A DNA stretch of 64,000 nt from a bacterium (GTDB taxonomy: Bacteria > Planctomycetota > UBA1135 > UBA2386). Position 1 is the first letter of the stretch. The number at the start of each line of letters is the position of its first letter. The notes below the pieces were generated by a model. The model made no database searches. It saw only the letters and a list, made by a program, of their open reading frames with translations, and was not told the origin of the DNA. The translations under genes and the position numbers were made by a program. Where the stretch lies: NCBI GenBank assembly GCA_030432695.1, contig JAUILN010000008.1, forward strand, positions 124,001 to 188,000, in the 5' to 3' direction. Positions 9,987 through 18,247 of the stretch are shown here, in pieces.

Positions 9987-11216
9987 TCACAGATCGCCGA
10001 GCACCCGGTCCAACGCCGAGTTCATGGCGACGTGGTCGTCGTTCTCGTCGAGCGCCTCGAGCGCCGACTCGACCGACTCCTCGGCCGACATGTTGATCTC
10101 GAACAGGCTGTCCTCGCCGCCGGGCACCACGATTGCGCCCTCCTGGGCGAAGGTGACCAACAGCTTGTAGATGTCGAACAGCGGCAGGCCGCTCATCTCG
10201 GTCAGCGCGTGCGGCGAGTTCTCGCCGTTGATCATCGTCAGCGTCTTGATCTCGAGGACGCCGAGGCTGAGCTCCGAGATCCGCGCCAGCATGTCGGGCA
10301 TCGGCTCGATCGGCGCCGACGGATCCGGGAAGGCGCGCGTCATGCTGCGCCACTCGTCGAGACGCTTGCTGAGTTCGAGCAGGATCGGCGTGATGCCCAT
10401 CCGCTGCTCGTAGTCGCGGGCGAAGTCGGGTAAGCGGTCGAACCGCCGGTAGAGGAACCGGCTCTGCTCCTGCTCGCGCAGGAAGTCGAACAGGACCTCG
10501 GTTCCCAGCTGTTCCATCACCGCGCGGGCCTCGTCGCGGCGGAACACCCCGTTCTCCACCAGCGTGACGAACGACGGGATGCCTTCACGGCTGTGGCGAC
10601 GCTCGGCGAGCTCCAGCGCGTCGGCCGGGATCTCCCGATACTGCATCGGGGTCGCGCCCGGCAGCACGCGGCGCACGATGTGGTGCGGATCGAGGAAGGC
10701 GATCTGGCCGCGGTTGATGTAGATGTCGAGGCGGTTGTCGTCCTTCTCGAGGCTCAGGCAGCCGCAGTGCTTGCCCGCACCGAGCATCTGCAGCACCTCC
10801 TCGAGGGCGATGAAGTCACAGCGGCCGGCGAAGCTGTAGTCCTGCGGGCCGGTCCCTTCGAGGATCGCCGCATCGACCGCGGCGGCGCACTCGACCATCG
10901 CCATGCTGCCGACGACCGCGCCCATCACCCACTCGGCGGACTTCACCTCGGACTCGACCTCACCGGTCGCCAGGAAGCCCCGGAAGGCCCGCCGCAGCCG
11001 CGAGAACACGATCTCGCTGATCAGGTCGCGGGTCTCGCTCTTGGTGCCGTGCATCGCCAGCTTGCGCTCGACGAGGTCACGACTCCGGCCCAGCAGGTGC
11101 TCGAACTCCTCCCGCGCCCGCTCGGGGTCGGGTACGGACATCTCCCGCAACACCCGCGCAACGCGGTCTGCGAGGGCAGCGTCTCCGGCTCGGGCGTTCA
11201 GTCGGGTCTCCGTCAC
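9987..11216 (-). CDS. DUF4388-like regulatory protein
   Basis: The protein is 409 aa from GTG 11216, or 384 aa if ATG 11141 is used; neither start has a clear ribosome binding site. A DUF4388-type segment sits near residues 110-230 (FAGRCDFIALEEVLQMLGAG, then LYIINRGQ-like pattern as LDIYINRGQIAFLDP). Such domains occur in response-regulator-linked proteins of Deltaproteobacteria and Planctomycetota and are thought to mediate signalling or polarity. The C-terminal third is predicted helical, including a winged-helix-like HALTEMSGLPLFDIYKLLVTF. The extreme C-terminus is acidic. It is divergent from the cytochrome gene with a 95-bp spacer. Molecular role unknown. Confidence 0.75.
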   Translation of the reverse strand: MTETRLNARAGDAALADRVARVLREMSVPDPERAREEFEHLLGRSRDLVERKLAMHGTKSETRDLISEIVFSRLRRAFRGFLATGEVESEVKSAEWVMGAVVGSMAMVECAAAVDAAILEGTGPQDYSFAGRCDFIALEEVLQMLGAGKHCGCLSLEKDDNRLDIYINRGQIAFLDPHHIVRRVLPGATPMQYREIPADALELAERRHSREGIPSFVTLVENGVFRRDEARAVMEQLGTEVLFDFLREQEQSRFLYRRFDRLPDFARDYEQRMGITPILLELSKRLDEWRSMTRAFPDPSAPIEPMPDMLARISELSLGVLEIKTLTMINGENSPHALTEMSGLPLFDIYKLLVTFAQEGAIVVPGGEDSLFEINMSAEESVESALEALDENDDHVAMNSALDRVLGDL

Positions 11217-11311
11217 GGGGGTCGTCCGGAATCTAGATCGGCGTCCGCGGGAGCACCCTTGAGCCGGGCCGCGGGTTGCCGGGGATTCCCTGAAGCCCGA
11301 CGATCGACGCG

Positions 11312-12319
11312 ATGCGAATCGGCGTGCTCGGGCCCGGCGGAGCCCTCCTCGCAATGCTCTTGACTGCGTTCGCCGATCGAACCTCGATCCGGACCGATGT
11401 ATCCCGTGATCCGGCGTGCCCGCACGTCTCCACGGGCGACGATGACGCCGCGAGCTGTGCCCGTTGCCACCAGGCGATCCACGACGAGTGGCGCGGCAGC
11501 GCGCACGCGCGGGCGTGGTCGGACGAGACCTACCAGGCCGCGCTCCGTGAATGCCGCGAGCCGACGCTCTGCCACGGCTGCCACGTGCCCGAAGGGGTGC
11601 ACGGCCGACTGGGTCGGCCTCCGCGCGCGCGGAGCGAGGACCTGCACGACGGCGTCGGCTGCGCGGCATGCCACGTGACCCGCTCGGGCATCGCCGGACC
11701 CTTCGGTGCCGATGCCGGCGATGCGCATGTGAGCCTCGAACACCCGGCATTCGACGAGGCGGGCTCGCTCGCGCTGTGCGCGTCCTGCCACGATCTGGAG
11801 ATCGGGCCGGTGCTGCCGCTGGCGCGCGACTTCCGAGCCGCCGGCCTGGCCGACCGGCGCAAGAGCTGCATCGGCTGCCACATGCCGCGGGTCGAGCGGG
11901 CGGTGGCCAATGCCCCGGGGAGCGATACTGCCAGCGGGCCGGTACGCGACGGACGGAGCCACCGACTCAGGGGACCGTCCGACCCTGAATTCGCGGCTTC
12001 GGCGTTCAAGCTGAGAGTCGCCACCGACGCGTCGCGTCCGCTGTTCGAGGTGACGCTGGGAAACCGTGCCGGGCATCGGATCCCGGGTCTGCTGACCCGC
12101 GCATTCGAGTTCGAGATCCTGGCGCTCGACGCCAACGGCAAGTCGATCGGCCCGGCGACCGTGCTGACGATCGACGCCGACAACCCGCTGCGCGTCGCCG
12201 AGACCCGCAGGTTCCACGTCCCGCGGCCCGAGCGGGCGGCGAAAGTGCGGGTGATCGGACGGCACCGCCACGGCGACGCAGATCCGGTCGGCTTCCTCGA
12301 CGAGGAGTTGGAGCCCTGA
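11312..12319 (+). CDS. Secreted five-haem cytochrome c family protein
   Basis: A 335-aa protein with a short N-terminal hydrophobic segment (GALLAMLLTAF) that should direct export to the periplasm. Five CxxCH haem-attachment motifs are visible: CARCH (residues 49-53), CHGCH, CAACH, CASCH and CIGCH. This matches cytochrome c554/NrfA-like multihaem electron-transfer proteins. The region after residue 210 has no haem motif and looks like a beta-rich domain (FEVTLGNRAGHRIPG). No oxidoreductase partner lies next to it, so the donor and acceptor are unknown; the haloperoxidase upstream is not an obvious partner. Start ATG 11312 is the only one that keeps the leader. Confidence 0.85.
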   Translation: MRIGVLGPGGALLAMLLTAFADRTSIRTDVSRDPACPHVSTGDDDAASCARCHQAIHDEWRGSAHARAWSDETYQAALRECREPTLCHGCHVPEGVHGRLGRPPRARSEDLHDGVGCAACHVTRSGIAGPFGADAGDAHVSLEHPAFDEAGSLALCASCHDLEIGPVLPLARDFRAAGLADRRKSCIGCHMPRVERAVANAPGSDTASGPVRDGRSHRLRGPSDPEFAASAFKLRVATDASRPLFEVTLGNRAGHRIPGLLTRAFEFEILALDANGKSIGPATVLTIDADNPLRVAETRRFHVPRPERAAKVRVIGRHRHGDADPVGFLDEELEP

Positions 12320-12441
12320 TCCTGGAGGGATCGCCGTAGGAAGCGGAATCCACGTCCATCACCCTCGCGGATTGCGTGAAGTTCGCGGTCCCCACCGCTC
12401 GATCCCCTCCTCGGGCAACGCCCGACAGACGCCACCCAGAG

Positions 12442-13419
12442 ATGTCGCAACCCGTACCCACCGAGACACGGCTCGAGCAGGCCCGCGAGCGCCTGGCAGA
12501 ACTCGGCCTCCGCGAGAATCCCGAGGTGCGGCTGCGCCCCGTGTCCGGGCACAACTCGTCGATCCTGGTGCCGTGCATCGGCGACTCCGGACGTCAGTAT
12601 CTGCTGAAGTACTTCTTCCCCCCGGCGGACAGCCGCTATTACCCCGCCGGCGTACGCCTCGAGGACTACGCCCGCCGTGAGTGCGCGTTCTACCGCTTCC
12701 TCGAGTCGGTCGATCCGCAGGGCCACATGCTGCCGGTGCCGCGCACCATCCTGGTGGATCCCGGCGACCCGCCGCAGTGGATCCTGCTGGAGTGGATCGA
12801 AGGTGCGAAGGGCCCCGCCGAGGAGAACCTCGGCATGGAGCAGATGCTCGGCCTGCACCAGCGGCTGAAGGCCATCCCCACGGCGCTGTTCCTGGGACGG
12901 CGCGACTTCCCACTGAACCACTGGGACGTCGTGAGCTACCTCGATCGGGTCCGCCTGATGTACGACCCGGTGCTCCAGGTCATCGGCCCGCGGCGCTGGC
13001 GACAGATGCAGGACTTCTACGGCGAGGCGCTGCGCTGGACGGAGTCCCGCCCCCAGACCCTCGTCCACGGCGACTTCACCGAGCAGAACATGCTCTGCGA
13101 CGCCGAGGGCCATCCGTTCGTGATCGACTTCGAGCGCATCGGCATCGGCAACGAGGACCACGACTTCGCCTGGCTGTGGATCCACTCGGAGCGCAACCAC
13201 GACTGGAAGCGCGGCCTGGTCGAGCGCTACTTCGGCGACCGGGTCGGCTCCGACCGGATCCGCGCCGAGTGGGGTATCCGCGCGGCGCTGGTCTATCTGG
13301 CGCTCCGACGGCTCCGCTTCGGGTTCCTCACCCTTGCCGACCAGGACCCCCACACGGCACGCAACCTGGCGCTGCTGGACGCGGCTATCGCCGGCGGGCG
13401 CGACCTCTTCCCGGCCTGA
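12442..13419 (+). CDS. Aminoglycoside phosphotransferase-fold kinase
   Basis: The product is 325 aa from ATG 12442; the frame also has a GTG 66 bases upstream, but the added residues are Arg/Pro-rich and lack family similarity. Kinase landmarks: YLLKYFF (ATP-binding Lys), WILLEWIEG hinge, the catalytic loop LVHGDFTEQNML and the metal Asp in FVIDFERIGIGNEDHDFAW. These identify an APH/choline-kinase-like phosphotransferase. Substrate cannot be read from the sequence; the chromosomal housekeeping setting argues for a small-molecule metabolite or glycan rather than an antibiotic. No operon partner is evident, since the next gene is about 300 bp away. Confidence 0.85.
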   Translation: MSQPVPTETRLEQARERLAELGLRENPEVRLRPVSGHNSSILVPCIGDSGRQYLLKYFFPPADSRYYPAGVRLEDYARRECAFYRFLESVDPQGHMLPVPRTILVDPGDPPQWILLEWIEGAKGPAEENLGMEQMLGLHQRLKAIPTALFLGRRDFPLNHWDVVSYLDRVRLMYDPVLQVIGPRRWRQMQDFYGEALRWTESRPQTLVHGDFTEQNMLCDAEGHPFVIDFERIGIGNEDHDFAWLWIHSERNHDWKRGLVERYFGDRVGSDRIRAEWGIRAALVYLALRRLRFGFLTLADQDPHTARNLALLDAAIAGGRDLFPA

Positions 13420-13725
13420 ACAGCACGTCGCGGCGCCGGGCCCGACCATCGCGCGCCCGCGACAATCGGCACCGGAACGCGGCGCGATGAAACAAGGCCG
13501 GCGTCTCGGTCTTGGCCCTCGCTCGAAGGGTGAGCCGACGGTCCCTCGAGGGCCCATCCCGGGGAGACCCGAACGCCACTGAAATTCGGCACCCCGGTGC
13601 CTCTCCGGGTTGGCACCTCCGCGCAGCGGTGGTGCGGCATCGACGAATTTCGGCCGTTGGAGCCGTTCCAAGGCACTCCGGGAAAGTGTCCCGTCCGTGG
13701 TACGAGCCTTGCTCTCCGGACGGCC
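13420..13725. promoter_or_regulatory. Intergenic region with GGCACC/GGTGCC palindrome
   Basis: About 300 bases lie between the kinase gene and the sigma-factor gene. At 13588-13601 there is a perfect 6+6 inverted repeat with a 2-base centre (GGCACC-CC-GGTGCC), followed about 10 bases later by another GGCACC. Such a dyad upstream of a sigma-factor gene may be an operator, but this is inference. No gene is supported here. Confidence 0.35.
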
Positions 13726-14433
13726 ATGGCGAATCCGCGTGCGTTGGAGCGCTCCCCTGTCGCTCGGGCCGAAGCCGTCACGGCGGCCGAGGTGTTGGCA
13801 GCCGTCACGGCAGTCGGCACCGCCGAGATGACCGACGACGAGCTGATGCGGCTGCTCGAGGCGGGCCAGGCCGACGAGGCGCTGCGTGAACTGCAGATCC
13901 GCTACGGCCGCCGCATCCTGCACTTCGTCCGCGGTCTGCTGCGCGACGTCCATCTGGCGCAGGACGTCGCCCAGGAGGTCTTCGAGAAGATCTTCCTGAA
14001 GAGCCACCTCTACCAGCCGGGCACCAACTTCCGCGCGTGGCTCTTCGAGGTGGCCCGTAACCAGGCGCTGTCGGCGCTGCGGGCCCGGCGCCGCAACCCC
14101 CGCCCGGTGAGCAGCCTGGGTGGCGGCGGAATCGGCGACGACGACGACCAGGACTTCCTGGAGTCGCTGGCCGAGGATCGCGAGAACCGCGACCTCGAGG
14201 AGCAGGAGTTCATGGCCGCATTCACCGCGGCGGTCGATGCCCTGCCAGAGCGCTACCGGACGGTGTTCACGCTGTGCGTCCGCGAGGGGCGCCCCTATCA
14301 GGAGGCCGCGGACCGGCTGGGCCTGCCGACCGGCACCGTCGCCATCCGGATCATGCGGGCCCGCAAGCGGCTGTTCCAGGAGCTGTCGCGCCACCTCGGT
14401 CGGCTGCGTCGCCCGCCTGCCTGCTTCCAGTAG
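13726..14433 (+). CDS. ECF-type RNA polymerase sigma factor
   Basis: The 235-aa product carries the two conserved domains of a group IV sigma factor: region 2 (YGRRILHFVRGLLRDVHLAQDVAQEVFEKIF, then FRAWLFEVARNQALSALRARRR) and region 4 (LPERYRTVFTLCVREGRPYQEAADRLGLPTGTVAIRIMRARKRLF, a helix-turn-helix). Start is uncertain. ATG 13828 (ccgagATG) would give a 201-aa protein of more typical length; ATG 13726 adds an Ala/Val-rich extension. An Asp/Gly-rich linker (GGGGIGDDDDQD) joins the domains. No anti-sigma gene follows; pnp starts 132 bp downstream. The target promoters are unknown. Confidence 0.87.
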   Translation: MANPRALERSPVARAEAVTAAEVLAAVTAVGTAEMTDDELMRLLEAGQADEALRELQIRYGRRILHFVRGLLRDVHLAQDVAQEVFEKIFLKSHLYQPGTNFRAWLFEVARNQALSALRARRRNPRPVSSLGGGGIGDDDDQDFLESLAEDRENRDLEEQEFMAAFTAAVDALPERYRTVFTLCVREGRPYQEAADRLGLPTGTVAIRIMRARKRLFQELSRHLGRLRRPPACFQ

Positions 14434-14565
14434 GCACCACAGGCTCCGGCTGATGCCGGCATGACTTCCGCGCGACCCAGCATGCCACGCCCGTGCCTCG
14501 GCGACAGCCGACCGCACGGGCGCGCGTGATTTCGGGGCGCCCATGGCCGACACTCCGCGGCCCCG

Positions 14566-16662
14566 ATGGCTCCCGAAGCACACCAGGTCTCGTTCCAACT
14601 CGCCGGCACCGAGGTCGTGCTGGAGACCGGCAGGATCGCCCGGCAGGCGTCCGGTGCAGTGGTCGTCCGCAGCGGCGACAATCTGCTGCTCGCAACGGTC
14701 GTCATCGGCCCTGCGCGGCCCGGCATCGACTTCTTCCCACTGACGGTCGAGTACCGCGAGAAGATGGCCGCGGCGGGCCGGATCCCCGGCAGTTTCCAGC
14801 GCCGCGAAGGGCGCATCACCGACCACGAGGTACTGCAGAGCCGGTTGGTCGACCGGACGATCCGCTCGTTGTTCCCGAAGACCTTCAAGGACGAGGTCCA
14901 GATCCAGGTCACGGTGATGTCGGCGGAACCGACCGCGGACCTGGGCACCCTGGCGTTGGTCGGCGCCTGCGCGGCGGTGCATCTCAGTCCCGCCCCCGCC
15001 GATGGACCTGCGGCCGGTCTGCGACTCGCGCGCCGCCGAGGGGGAGCGCTCACCCCGTTCCCCACCGCGGGCTTCCGCGACGACTCCGACCTCGACTTCG
15101 TCGTCGGAGCGGGTCCCGCCGGCCTCGTGATGGTCGAGGGTGGCGCACGAGAGATCGCCGAGGCCGACTGTGTCGCCGCGCTCGCGCAGGCCGAGGAATG
15201 GGCCGCCAAGATCCGCAAGGCGATCCGCGCACTGGCCGAGAAGGCCGCCCCCCCGCCGAAGTTGCCGGTGCCGGCCGCACCCGAGCTGCCGACGCTCCCC
15301 GAGACCACGCACGAGTCGCTACGGGCCGCGCTGGCCACCGCCGGCAAGGCGGAGCGCGCCGCAGCGGTCGCGGCGGTGCGCGAGGAGCTGTTCGCCGGCC
15401 TCGCGGGCGACGAAGCCGCAGATGCCGCCGGGATCGCCAAGGCCTTCGACAAGGCCCGCTCCGAGATCGTCCGCGACCAGATCCTGTCGGGGCAGCCGCG
15501 CCTCGACGGACGAGGCCCCGCCGACATCCGGCCGATCTGGTGCGAGGTCGGCTGGCTGCCGCGCGCGCACGGCTCCGCGGTGTTCACCCGCGGCGAGACC
15601 CAGGCGTTGGTGACGTGCACGCTCGGCACCGCCGAGGAGCGTCAGCGGGTCGACACCCTCGGTGGCCTCAAGGAGGAGCACTTCCTCCTGCATTACAACT
15701 TCCCGCCGTACAGCGTCGGCGAGGTGCGCCCCCTGCGCGGCCCCGGCCGCCGCGAGATCGGCCACGGCTTCCTGGCGCGCCGCGGACTCGAGCCGGTGCT
15801 GCCGAGCTTCGAGGACTTTCCCTACGCGCTGCGGATCGAGAGCGAGATCAGCGAGTCGAACGGCAGCTCGTCGATGGCCACGGCCTGCGGCGGCTGCCTC
15901 GCGCTGATGCACGCGGGTGTGCCGATCAGCCGGCCGGTCGCAGGCATCGCGATGGGCCTGGTCTCCGACGGTACCCGAACGGTCACGCTCAGCGACATCC
16001 TCGGCGACGAGGACCACCTGGGCGACATGGACTTCAAGGTGGTCGGCACGGCCCAGGGCGTCACCGCTCTCCAGCTCGACAACAAGATCGGCGGACTCAC
16101 CCAGGAGCAGCTCGCCGGCGCGCTCGAGCAGGCCCGCCAGGGTCGACTGCACATCCTCGGCGAGATGGCGAAGACCCTCGACGCACCGGCGCCGCAGCTG
16201 TCGAGCCGGGCGCCGCAGGTGGTGCGGATGACGATCATGCCCGACTCGGTGTCGGCGTTGATCGGACCGCGCGGCCAGACCATCAAGGGCATCGCCGCGG
16301 CGACCGGCGCGCAGGTCAACGTCGACGACGACGGCGTGGTGCGGATCTACGCCGCGGACCAGGCGGCCGGCAAGCGGGCGCAGAAGATGGTCGGCCGGGT
16401 CGCGGGCATCGTGAAGCGCGGCAGCTACTACGCCGGTACCGTGGCGGGCCACAAGGACTTCGGCGTGTTCGTCAAGCTCAACGACGTCACCGAGGGCCTG
16501 GTGCCACGCGACGAGCTGTTCGAGCGCGGCGATCGCTCGGAACAGCGCTTCGACAGCGGCGACGAGATGGTGGTGCGCGTGATCGGCATCGACGACCGCG
16601 GCCGACTGCGGCTGTCGCGGCGCGCGGCGCTCGACGTCGACCCGGCACTCGTCGAGTGGTGA
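14566..16662 (+). CDS. pnp: Polyribonucleotide nucleotidyltransferase (PNPase)
   Basis: A 698-aa phosphorolytic 3'-5' exoribonuclease of RNA decay. The order is complete: first RNase PH domain (ETGRIARQASGAVVV, FFPLTVEYREK), the all-alpha linker (about 230-310), the second catalytic RNase PH domain with GSSSMATACGG and DHLGDMDFKVVGT, then a KH domain with IGPRGQTI and a C-terminal S1 domain (AGTVAGHKDFGVFVKL). Length is normal. The catalytic Asp pair and Lys of the DMDFK motif are kept. Two departures from consensus: LDNKIGG where most read MDIKI, and GPRG in place of GPGG in the KH loop. The usual upstream neighbour rpsO is absent. ATG 14566 is chosen from the family N-terminus; no strong ribosome binding site is seen. 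Confidence 0.96.
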   Translation: MAPEAHQVSFQLAGTEVVLETGRIARQASGAVVVRSGDNLLLATVVIGPARPGIDFFPLTVEYREKMAAAGRIPGSFQRREGRITDHEVLQSRLVDRTIRSLFPKTFKDEVQIQVTVMSAEPTADLGTLALVGACAAVHLSPAPADGPAAGLRLARRRGGALTPFPTAGFRDDSDLDFVVGAGPAGLVMVEGGAREIAEADCVAALAQAEEWAAKIRKAIRALAEKAAPPPKLPVPAAPELPTLPETTHESLRAALATAGKAERAAAVAAVREELFAGLAGDEAADAAGIAKAFDKARSEIVRDQILSGQPRLDGRGPADIRPIWCEVGWLPRAHGSAVFTRGETQALVTCTLGTAEERQRVDTLGGLKEEHFLLHYNFPPYSVGEVRPLRGPGRREIGHGFLARRGLEPVLPSFEDFPYALRIESEISESNGSSSMATACGGCLALMHAGVPISRPVAGIAMGLVSDGTRTVTLSDILGDEDHLGDMDFKVVGTAQGVTALQLDNKIGGLTQEQLAGALEQARQGRLHILGEMAKTLDAPAPQLSSRAPQVVRMTIMPDSVSALIGPRGQTIKGIAAATGAQVNVDDDGVVRIYAADQAAGKRAQKMVGRVAGIVKRGSYYAGTVAGHKDFGVFVKLNDVTEGLVPRDELFERGDRSEQRFDSGDEMVVRVIGIDDRGRLRLSRRAALDVDPALVEW

Positions 16663-16678
16663 GCGCCGGCAGCGCGAC

Positions 16679-17182
16679 TCAGGCGTCCAGCGCGCCCGGC
16701 GCTGCCCACACCACTCGCTCGGGCAGCATGCGTCGCACTCGCTTCGCGAGGTGCGTCGCCAGGAAGGTGTAGACGTGCGCGTCGGTGTCGCGCTTGCGCA
16801 CCACGCAGAGATGCCCGCCGAGCAGGTTGTGCCGGTCGGCGTCGGCCATCCGCAGCATCGGCAGCTGGCCGTCCTGCAGTTCGAAGTGCCAGCTCACCGG
16901 ACCGCGGCCCGGGTCACGCGTCTCGCTCTCCAGGATCGCGAGGCAGGCGGCGCGCTCTTCGGCGGCTTTGCGCTGCACCTCCACCTCGGCCTGACGCTGG
17001 CGATCCTGTTCCCGTGACTGGTCACGCTGCCGCTGCAGCTCGGCCTCGCGCTCGGCCTTCTGGCTCTCGAGCCCCTCGCGCCCCACCTCCTTGCGCTGCA
17101 CGCGCTCCTCGTGGGCGAGGCGCTTGGCGTCCTTCTTGGACAGCAGGTTCGCCTTCTGGAACTGGTCACGCAGACTGGCCAT
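16679..17182 (-). CDS. DUF2058-like basic/coiled-coil protein
   Basis: A 167-aa protein starting at ATG 17182. The N-terminus SLRDQFQKANLLSKKDAKR matches the pattern of DUF2058 (YaiL-like) proteins, in which a short LQ-Q-KAGL-K-like helix precedes a long charged helix. Residues about 30-85 are a highly charged Glu/Arg/Gln helix. The C-terminal part (HFELQDGQLPML, LCVVRKRDTDAHVYTFLAT) is a compact beta domain. The gene converges with pnp, only 16 bp from its stop. Function is not established; nucleic-acid association is plausible from charge. Confidence 0.75.
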   Translation of the reverse strand: MASLRDQFQKANLLSKKDAKRLAHEERVQRKEVGREGLESQKAEREAELQRQRDQSREQDRQRQAEVEVQRKAAEERAACLAILESETRDPGRGPVSWHFELQDGQLPMLRMADADRHNLLGGHLCVVRKRDTDAHVYTFLATHLAKRVRRMLPERVVWAAPGALDA

Positions 17183-17224
17183 GGGGCGAGAGTCTAGCCG
17201 ATTGCCCGATCCCACCCCGAGCGG

Positions 17225-17533
17225 TCAGTCGCCGGAAGGCTCGTCGACGAACCGGACCGCCACGCCGACCCGGCCTGCACCGATCCGCTCGACCCGCACC
17301 AACTCGCCGAGCCTCGACCCTTCCGCGCCCTCGATCCGCACCTGGACCCGTGGATTGCCTTCGGCGACGAAGTAGACCCCGGAGTTCGACACGTTGCGTC
17401 CCGGTCCGGCCAGACGGATCCCGGTCAGGTCGATCGTCACCTCGCCCTCGAAGTGGTCACGGGACGCGACGCGTCGCTCCGAAGCGGACACGCCCGCCGG
17501 ACCCGAGGAACCGGACTCATGGTTGGGTTGCAT
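17225..17533 (-). CDS. PilZ-domain protein
   Basis: A 102-aa single-domain protein. It carries both cyclic-di-GMP contact motifs of the PilZ family: the Arg-rich RRVASR and the NVSNSGVYF motif (N/D-x-S-x-x-G). The strands after this (VQVRIEG, ELVRVERIG, VGVAVRF) complete the beta barrel. It probably binds cyclic di-GMP and alters envelope, exopolysaccharide or motility behaviour. Start is either ATG 17533 or ATG 17557; the latter would overlap the divergent methyltransferase gene. If 17533 and 17537 are both right, only three bases separate the two start codons, so each promoter must lie inside the other gene. Confidence 0.82.
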   Translation of the reverse strand: MQPNHESGSSGPAGVSASERRVASRDHFEGEVTIDLTGIRLAGPGRNVSNSGVYFVAEGNPRVQVRIEGAEGSRLGELVRVERIGAGRVGVAVRFVDEPSGD

Positions 17534-17536
17534 GCG

Positions 17537-18247
17537 ATGGCCTCCGATCGGCTTCATCGGTACCGTCTGCCGCCGACCTTGACCCGAGAACCGTCGATCA
17601 CCCGCTGGGACCGCGAACCCGGCTACGCGCTGCGCTACCGCGACCGCCGCTTCACCGAGGCCAGCGGCGCGCGCACCGACCGCCGGGAGCGGGCCGCGCT
17701 GTGCCGCCTGCTCCGCGGCATCGAGAGCGGAGCCGGCCCCTGGCTGGACGTCCCATCAGGAGCAGGTCGCATGTCCGAGCTACTCCCCGGGCCGGCGGTC
17801 CAGGTCGACCTCGATCCGGCGATGCTGCTGGCCGCCCCCGGCGAGCGTCCGCGCGCCCGCGCCCGCGCCCACGCCCTGCCCTTCGCCGACGACAGCTTCG
17901 CCGGTGCGCTCTGCCACCGACTGATCCACCACCTGCCGGGCTCCGACGAACGGGTCCAGGTGCTCGCCGAACTCGCGCGGGTCAGCAGAGGACCGGTGGT
18001 GTTCTCGTTCTTCCACGCGACTTCGCTGCAGCACGCCCGCCGGTTGATCCGGCGTCGCACCGGCAAGCCGCGGTCGGGACGTGGTGCGGTGCGACTCCGG
18101 ACGCTGCTGCGAGACCTCGAGCGCGCCGGCTTGCGCCTGGAGGCAGCTGCGCCGTTGCTGCCCTTCCTGAGCGAACAGTGGCTGGTGCGCTGTCAGCGCG
18201 TCACGCAGCCGGGCATCCCGGCCACCGACCCGCTCACTTCCCGCTGA
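17537..18247 (+). CDS. Class I SAM-dependent methyltransferase
   Basis: The product is 236 aa from ATG 17537 (ATG 17519 and 17453 are in frame upstream). Motif I is WLDVPSGAGRMSELL, the acidic strand end is VQVDLDPAMLL, and the post-II/III region is AHALPFADDSFAGAL followed by RLIHHLPGSDERVQ. These are nearly the same words as in the C-terminal half of the 8598-9917 fusion (DLPCGAGRLGELL, ATAMPFADGAFD, FLHHLPD), so the two are paralogues, one fused to a kinase and one free. It also has the Tyr-rich lead-in (GYALRYRDRRF) seen in the fusion. Its stop overlaps the end of the convergent secreted-protein gene by 14 bases. Confidence 0.82.
   Translation: MASDRLHRYRLPPTLTREPSITRWDREPGYALRYRDRRFTEASGARTDRRERAALCRLLRGIESGAGPWLDVPSGAGRMSELLPGPAVQVDLDPAMLLAAPGERPRARARAHALPFADDSFAGALCHRLIHHLPGSDERVQVLAELARVSRGPVVFSFFHATSLQHARRLIRRRTGKPRSGRGAVRLRTLLRDLERAGLRLEAAAPLLPFLSEQWLVRCQRVTQPGIPATDPLTSR

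Noticed and set aside
11530..15312. 1260-aa minus-strand open frame
   Set aside because: It is antisense to the cytochrome, kinase, sigma and pnp genes, all of which have clear family motifs.
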